DNA of 64,000 nt. It comes from Haemophilus seminalis. Lineage in GTDB: Bacteria; Pseudomonadota; Gammaproteobacteria; Enterobacterales; Pasteurellaceae. The notes under the pieces were generated by a model that saw nothing but the letters and a program-made list of their open reading frames with translations, ran no database searches and was not told where the DNA came from. Shown piece after piece: positions 59,351-64,000 of this stretch (position 1 is the first letter of the stretch; each line of letters opens with the position of its first letter). The stretch is from positions 62,001 to 126,000 of the forward strand of contig NZ_VCED01000005.1 of assembly GCF_006384255.1 (NCBI RefSeq), given 5' to 3'. Both the position numbers and the translations under genes were made by a program.

Positions 59351-59725
59351 ATGTCTTACTCTTATCCATTTCGTTTGAAAATTATCAAACTCGTCACCGA
59401 GCAGGATTATGGTATCCGTGAGGTGGCTAAACTTCACCAAATTTCCCATTCTCTCGTCATTTATTGGCTAAAAGCATTTCGGGAAAGAGGACTTGATGGC
59501 GTAAAATCGCATTATACAAACCTTCAAACCCCGAAAATAGTGAAGCCAAAGATGAAAAAGAAAGACATTGAAATTCCAGAAACCACAGACTTTTCACCTA
59601 AAGCGTTTAAAAAGTTACAACGAGAGCTCGCCTTGGCTCGTGCGGAGATTGCTTACCTAAAGGAGTTGGAAGCGCTCGACCGTCAAAAACAACGACAGAA
59701 AAAAGAAAAATCATTGAAAGCTTGA
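59351..59725 (+). CDS. IS3-family OrfA in the degenerate copy
   Basis: The 124-residue helix-turn-helix protein (I-R-E-V-A-K-L-H-Q-I-S-H near 22-33) is about 90 percent identical by eye to the copy at 62180. It is intact, so it could still be expressed and might act as an inhibitor of transposition. GAGGTGCAG precedes the ATG. Confidence 0.8.
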   Translation: MSYSYPFRLKIIKLVTEQDYGIREVAKLHQISHSLVIYWLKAFRERGLDGVKSHYTNLQTPKIVKPKMKKKDIEIPETTDFSPKAFKKLQRELALARAEIAYLKELEALDRQKQRQKKEKSLKA

Positions 59726-60053
59726 AGCCAAGCCACGCGTTAAATGATTTACTTCGAGTGGCTAAAATGCCTCGCCAAGCTTTTACTATAAAGAGATTAA
59801 GCGAAACTATCACGAAGCTAAAGATGCTATTTTATCGCCGTATAAAAAGAACAAAAACCGAGATGGTTATCGCCCCATGACGCTCAAATTACGCCAAAAG
59901 GTAAAGCGGTGCAAAGTATGAGTCGCCGAGGAAATTGCTACGATAATGCGGTGATTGAAAGTTTTTTGCGATACTAAAATCAGAGTGTTTTCACTCACGG
60001 ACTTATCATTCAATTGCTGAATTACAGGCTGAAATTGAAGAATATTTAAGTTA
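59722..60053 (+). pseudogene. Truncated IS3-family OrfB
   Basis: Remnants of the DDE transposase appear in the same order as in the intact copy, but the central region with the first two catalytic Asp is deleted and the remainder is out of frame. Confidence 0.82.
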
Positions 60054-60168
60054 ACTAACCTGTCCAACTTTTTGGGGGGCAGATCGCTTTTTCCGTTAAT
60101 TTTTACTTTATCCAACAGCGCTGTATAATGTCACGCTTTTGAATATAAACGATATGAGGGGGAAGCTC

Positions 60169-62124
60169 ATGATTAAAATCGATACCTTACCGCAATTTTT
60201 GCGTAACAAAGTGGCGGAAAACGATGCCTTTGGTCTCGTGGAGGGCTTGTGCCAATTATTACGTAGCAGCCCCACAGAAAAAATTTCTCCGACCTTGCAT
60301 TTGTTTAAGTTTATCTTAAAGAAAGATAAAGAATTAGGATGTTCTGTTTCGAAATTATTATGTGGTTGGTTATGTGGTTTACGCCTTTATCCCTTGTTTA
60401 TTAGTAGCGGTATTCTTACACGAGGCGGTTTTGGACAGGAAATGAAAACGCGTATTTATGAGCGTTTTAACCCCTCTTTTAAAGATATTAATGATTTACG
60501 TGATATTTTTTATTTATTGTTTAGTGATAAAAATGATGCGCGCTGGATTGATGCCGTCCCATTAAAAACGTGGCGAGGCGTATTTGGCGTTTTAACCCGT
60601 TATACAGAACAAAAAGATCGGGAACGTTTAAAAAATCATATTGAAAGTGAAGGGCTATTTGCCATAGAGATGCTTTCAATTTGGATTGCAGCTGAAGATA
60701 TGGATCCTGAGCTGATGCGAATGGAACCCTCTCTGTTAAATGCTGATTCACCTTTTGTTGCTTTACACCATGAGGTGGTTGATTGGGTAGCAGCGCGTCG
60801 CCAATCAATAGATTTTGATGATAGCCATTTACAGGTAATGTTTGATCAATGTAAGGCATTGATTATTGGCTTACAGAAACGTGGGGCAGTAGTGGGGTCT
60901 TCCTTAAATACAGCGTATTTATTAGAACGTCTTTCCCAGACTTTAGAACGATTAGAAACGTTGATGGCAATTTTTGTTTCAAATCGCTATTTACCGCGTC
61001 GAATATTGTTATTAACGGGTTGTTTTGCCCGTGCAGCTGCAGAGCGACATAGTATTTCCCGATTATGGAAACAAAGCTCAGGATTAATTTCACGTAGCAT
61101 TACCCAAAATGCGGGCGATCATGGCGAGCATTACATTACGCGAGATAAAAAAGAGTACTGGGCAATGTTTTATTCTGCGGCTGGTGGTGGTGTATTAATT
61201 GCACTGATGGCGCTATTTAAAACCTATTTAGGCAGCATTATTGATGATAAAGTTTGGAAAGGTCTTGCCGAAGGTTTAAATTACGGCTTCGGTTTTATGG
61301 TGATCTTTATGTTGCATTTCACGGTTGCAACCAAACAGCCAGCCATGACAGCTGCTCGTTTTGCTGAGGCAGTAGAGAAAAATCCACAAGGCAAAACATT
61401 AAATATGAAATTAGCCCAGTTATTAGTGGATGTATTTCGTTCCCAAAGCGTGGCCGTTTTAGGCAATGTAGTAGTTGCTATGGGATTAGCGGCATTAATT
61501 GCTTTTGTTTATCAACATCAAACAGGTGAACCATTGATGAATTCAGAGAAAATAGCCTATCAATTACACCGTATTGATCCTTTAGATGGTTCTTTATGGT
61601 TCGCAGCTATTGCAGGTGTATGGTTATTCTGCTCCGGAATTATTTCTGGCTATTTTGATAATCGTAGCAATTATTTGAATATGCGCATGCGTTTAGTACA
61701 ACATCCGTTATTAAAAAAATTGATGTCTGAGAAGTCTCGCGTTAAATTTGCTAATTATATGCATGAGAATTATGGCTCGCTTATTGGTAACTTCTGTTTT
61801 GGTATGTTACTTGGGCTTACCGGTTTAGTGGGATATTTAACTCATCTCCCGTTAGATATTCGTCATGTTGCATTTTCATCAGCGAATTTAGGATATAGTG
61901 CAGTCAGTGGACAATTTGCCTATCCATTCTTTTTACAATGCATTGCTTTTGTGTTGCTGATTGGTTTAGTGAATTTAATGGTCAGTTTTTCATTGACACT
62001 TTGGGTCGCACTGCGCTCTTTAAATACGGAAATTGACAGCTGGTGGGCAATTTGGCATGAAGTTTGTCAAATTGTGAGAAAACGTCCATTAAGCTTATTT
62101 CTTCCTGTTCAATTAGATAAATAA
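60169..62124 (+). CDS. Large membrane protein of the site-specific recombinase (Gcr-like) family
   Basis: The 651-residue protein has a soluble N-terminal part (about 1-330) and a C-terminal part with about six hydrophobic helices (near 335-355, 370-390, 425-450, 480-500, 545-570 and 595-630). It resembles proteins annotated as site-specific recombinase Gcr, but no recombinase catalytic motif is visible, so a membrane function is more likely. GAGGGGGAAGC precedes the ATG at 60169. IS copies lie on both sides. Confidence 0.75.
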   Translation: MIKIDTLPQFLRNKVAENDAFGLVEGLCQLLRSSPTEKISPTLHLFKFILKKDKELGCSVSKLLCGWLCGLRLYPLFISSGILTRGGFGQEMKTRIYERFNPSFKDINDLRDIFYLLFSDKNDARWIDAVPLKTWRGVFGVLTRYTEQKDRERLKNHIESEGLFAIEMLSIWIAAEDMDPELMRMEPSLLNADSPFVALHHEVVDWVAARRQSIDFDDSHLQVMFDQCKALIIGLQKRGAVVGSSLNTAYLLERLSQTLERLETLMAIFVSNRYLPRRILLLTGCFARAAAERHSISRLWKQSSGLISRSITQNAGDHGEHYITRDKKEYWAMFYSAAGGGVLIALMALFKTYLGSIIDDKVWKGLAEGLNYGFGFMVIFMLHFTVATKQPAMTAARFAEAVEKNPQGKTLNMKLAQLLVDVFRSQSVAVLGNVVVAMGLAALIAFVYQHQTGEPLMNSEKIAYQLHRIDPLDGSLWFAAIAGVWLFCSGIISGYFDNRSNYLNMRMRLVQHPLLKKLMSEKSRVKFANYMHENYGSLIGNFCFGMLLGLTGLVGYLTHLPLDIRHVAFSSANLGYSAVSGQFAYPFFLQCIAFVLLIGLVNLMVSFSLTLWVALRSLNTEIDSWWAIWHEVCQIVRKRPLSLFLPVQLDK

Positions 62125-62179
62125 TCGGCTTAAGTGATCTGCACCCCAAAACCTGGACACCTAATTTGAGGTGCAGATT

Positions 62180-62554
62180 ATGTCCTACTCTTATCAATTT
62201 CGTTTGAAAATTATCAAACTCGTCACCGAACAGGATTATGGTATCCGTGAAGTGGCTAAACTTCATAAAATTTCCCATGCTCTCGTTATTTATTGGCTAA
62301 AAGCATTTCGGGAAAGAGGGCTTGATGGCGTAAAATCGCCTTATGCAAACCTTCAAACACCGAAAATAGTGAAGCTAAAGATGAAAAAGAAAGACATTGA
62401 AATTCCAGAAACCACAGACTTTTCACCCAAAGCGTTTAAAAAGTTACAACGAGAGCTCGCCTTATTTAGAGCGGAGATTGCTTACCTAAAAAAGTTGAAG
62501 GAGCTCGACCGTCAAAAACAACGACAGAAAAAAGAAAACTCATTGAAAGATTGA
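62180..62554 (+). CDS. IS3-family OrfA
   Basis: The 124-residue protein carries the helix-turn-helix G-I-R-E-V-A-K-L-H-K-I-S-H-A near 21-34 and a leucine/lysine-rich C-terminal coiled coil. It binds the inverted repeats. The ATG at 62180 follows GAGGTGCAGATT. An AAAAAAG run near its end may allow the -1 shift that makes the OrfAB transposase. Confidence 0.9.
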   Translation: MSYSYQFRLKIIKLVTEQDYGIREVAKLHKISHALVIYWLKAFRERGLDGVKSPYANLQTPKIVKLKMKKKDIEIPETTDFSPKAFKKLQRELALFRAEIAYLKKLKELDRQKQRQKKENSLKD

Positions 62555-63357
62555 AGCCAAACCATGCGTTAAATGATTTACTTCGTGTAGCTAAAATGCC
62601 TCGTTCAAGCTTTTACTATAAAGAGATTAAGCGAAATTATCACGAAGCTAAAGAAGCTATCTTATCGCTGTATAAAAAGAACAGAAAACGAGATGGTTAT
62701 CGCCCCATGACGTTTAAATTACGCCAAATGGGTTTTAATTTGAATCATAAAACGGTGTTAAAGCTGATGAACGAGTTAGGGATTCATTCCATTTTACGCA
62801 AGAAAAGATATGGGAAACGTGGAAAAACATCGCATATTGCCCCGAATTTACTGAATCGTGATTTTACAGCGACGGCACTCAATCAAAAATGGGTAACGGA
62901 TGTAACGGAATTTCAGGTTGGGCAAGAAAAGCTTTATTTTTCACCGTTAATGGACTTGGCTAACCGAGAAATTATTGCCTATAATTTTGCGACACGCCCG
63001 AAGTTTTCATTGGTAAAAAAGATGTTAGAACAAGGGCTTAGTAGGATTAAACCAACAGAATGTCCGATTATTCATAGCGACCGAGGTGTATTGTATGGCT
63101 CGGCGGAATGGGTAAAGATGTTGAAGGGTAAAGCGGTGCAAAGTATGAGTCGCCGAGGAAATTGCTACGATAATGCAGTGATTGAAAGTTTTTTTGCAAT
63201 ATTAAAATCAGAGCGCTTTTACTCTCGAACTTATCATTCAATTGCTGAATTACAGGCTGAAATTGAAGAATATTTAGTGTATTACAACCAAAAACGAATT
63301 AAACTTGGTTTCAAAGGATTGAGCCCAGTGCAATACCGAGCTCAATATTTAAGTTAA
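62551..63357 (+). CDS. IS3-family OrfB transposase
   Basis: The DDE integrase domain is complete: W-V-T-D-V-T-E-F near 113-120, I-H-S-D-R-G-V near 173, and N-A-V-I-E-S-F-F-A-I-L-K-S-E near 209. The HTH_21 domain with N-R-K-R-D-G-Y-R-P is at the start. The first codon here is TTG overlapping the OrfA stop region, so expression is probably through a -1 frameshift as an OrfAB fusion. Confidence 0.92.
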   Translation: MKPNHALNDLLRVAKMPRSSFYYKEIKRNYHEAKEAILSLYKKNRKRDGYRPMTFKLRQMGFNLNHKTVLKLMNELGIHSILRKKRYGKRGKTSHIAPNLLNRDFTATALNQKWVTDVTEFQVGQEKLYFSPLMDLANREIIAYNFATRPKFSLVKKMLEQGLSRIKPTECPIIHSDRGVLYGSAEWVKMLKGKAVQSMSRRGNCYDNAVIESFFAILKSERFYSRTYHSIAELQAEIEEYLVYYNQKRIKLGFKGLSPVQYRAQYLS

Positions 63358-63418
63358 CTAACTGTCCAACTTTTTGGGGGGCAGATCAAAATCACCGCAC
63401 TTTTTTATTTGCTTTTAA

Positions 63419-63859
63419 CTATGCTGCCCATTTCATTTTATCGCGACGTTTCATTTGGTGAATCGTATTGGTTACTGTGCCGACAATAGGTAAATTCGAC
63501 CAATCTTTTGTATTTATATTTGGTGTAGTGGAATCCAATGACATGAAAAGGTAATTGCCGTTATGCGCCATAAATTCATAGACATGAAATTCATTGTTTT
63601 CTTCAAGTACAACAAGATCACCTGAATAAAGATCGTCATTTTTTTCGACGACTAGCATATCTCCACTTTCAATTCCCCAAGCTAACATGTTTGGATTGGT
63701 GACATGAATAAAACAGGTCTGCTTTGGACGTTTGATACAATAAAGATTTAAGTCTAGTTTTTTATTGAATTTAAGGCTGTCATCCATATCATTGAAAAAA
63801 GGCAGTGGATTATAAGAAAAATCCATTTCATATTGTGCAGTCAAAGTTTGGTTGTTCAT
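63419..63859 (-). CDS. UmuD-like S24 protein lacking the catalytic dyad
   Basis: The 146 residues align with the UmuD/ImpA fold (V-T-N-P-N-M-L-A-W-G-I-E-S-G-D-M-L-V-V-E near 53-72). The nucleophile Ser of G-D-S-M is Asn57 and the Lys of V-K-K is Tyr94, so self-cleavage is not expected. There is no umuC next door within the window. AGGAGATAAGAG precedes the ATG, and a LexA-like site lies 70 bp upstream. Confidence 0.78.
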   Translation of the reverse strand: MNNQTLTAQYEMDFSYNPLPFFNDMDDSLKFNKKLDLNLYCIKRPKQTCFIHVTNPNMLAWGIESGDMLVVEKNDDLYSGDLVVLEENNEFHVYEFMAHNGNYLFMSLDSTTPNINTKDWSNLPIVGTVTNTIHQMKRRDKMKWAA

Positions 63860-63929
63860 TCTCTTATCTCCTGTTAAATAATATGGATAAATAACCTTTT
63901 ACCTTGTTTTTTTGTACAGTTAAATTTTA

Positions 63930-63945
63930 CTGGTGTTTCATACAG
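63930..63945 (-). promoter_or_regulatory. LexA-box-like site
   Basis: On the minus strand CTGTATGAAACACCAG matches the CTGT-N8-ACAG SOS box at all but one end position. It lies upstream of the UmuD-like gene, so SOS induction is likely. The rest of 63860-64000 shows no gene. Confidence 0.62.
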
Positions 63946-64000
63946 GGTGTCAATAGGTTAAATAAAAAATTTTTTTATAAGTATGTTTTTAAAAAATATC

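Larger units (their letters stand above)
59306..60085 (+). mobile_element. Degenerate IS3-family copy
   Basis: The ends GATCTGCACCCC and GGGGGGCAGATC match the intact copy at 62136-63387. The first frame is complete. The second has lost about 398 bp (joined near 59898), a further stretch of about 76 bp near the right end between AATATTTA repeats, and several single bases, so it cannot transpose itself. Confidence 0.88.
62136..63387 (+). mobile_element. Intact IS3-family element
   Basis: The 1.25-kb element has terminal inverted repeats beginning GATCTGC at left and ending GCAGATC at right, extended imperfectly inwards (CACCCCAAAA at left, TTTTTGGGGG at right). It has two overlapping frames in the IS150-like arrangement. 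No clear target duplication is visible. Boundaries may be off by one or two bases. Confidence 0.9.

Noticed and set aside
59342-60085. Functional IS at the kdsA side
   Set aside because: The transposase frame lacks its central catalytic region and has several frameshifts.

Overview
The window looks like Haemophilus influenzae or a very close Pasteurellacean. The base composition is AT-rich, the uptake word AAGTGCGGT recurs throughout, and the tmRNA encodes the tag ANDEQYALAA. The flanks are ordinary chromosome: norM-like and ribE on the left; dinB, epmC, Sel1-repeat genes, prfA, prmC, a SirB1-like gene and kdsA on the right, then a large membrane protein flanked by two IS3-family copies and a degenerate UmuD-like gene.

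Between about 1.5 and 48.1 kb lies a lambda-like prophage with a long-tail gene set (about 46.6 kb), integrated at the 3' end of ssrA. A 31-bp direct repeat marks attL and attR. The intact ssrA is at attR, while the original ssrA terminator is stranded beyond attL. From left to right the prophage carries: int/xis and small leftward genes; a leftward promoter with operators (OL-like); an adenine methylase and a ParB-like protein in the position of lambda rexAB; an S24 CI repressor; an OR-like region; Cro- and CII-like genes; Rha/KilAC; O and P replication genes with iterons inside O; two more adenine methylases; NinB, NinG and a Q-like gene; HicAB; a late promoter with tandem terminators; a tRNA-Trp; lysis genes; a RelE/XRE pair; head genes; tail genes; and a broken tail-tip gene J.

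Two systems stand out. (1) The MuF head protein (24490-26136) ends in a domain resembling RelA/SpoT-type alarmone synthetases. It is translationally coupled to a 72-residue unknown and to a stand-alone HD hydrolase of the SpoT/MESH1 type (26354-26773). This looks like a prophage-borne polymorphic toxin that makes a nucleotide alarmone, with a hydrolase as immunity protein. (2) Three antirepressor genes (3180, 18142 and 36753) each follow a structured leader resembling phage c4 antisense RNA. In all three, two short antisense/target pairings are kept although the paired sequences differ, so the switches appear to be mutually insulated.

The prophage also carries HicAB, RelE/XRE, HigBA and a lone PemK-like toxin followed by a structured 3' region, plus several moron-like genes. 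Gene J carries a 9-A-tract frameshift and an in-frame TAA, so normal tail tips are unlikely without correction or readthrough. All family names rest on motif recognition by eye; no database search was run.
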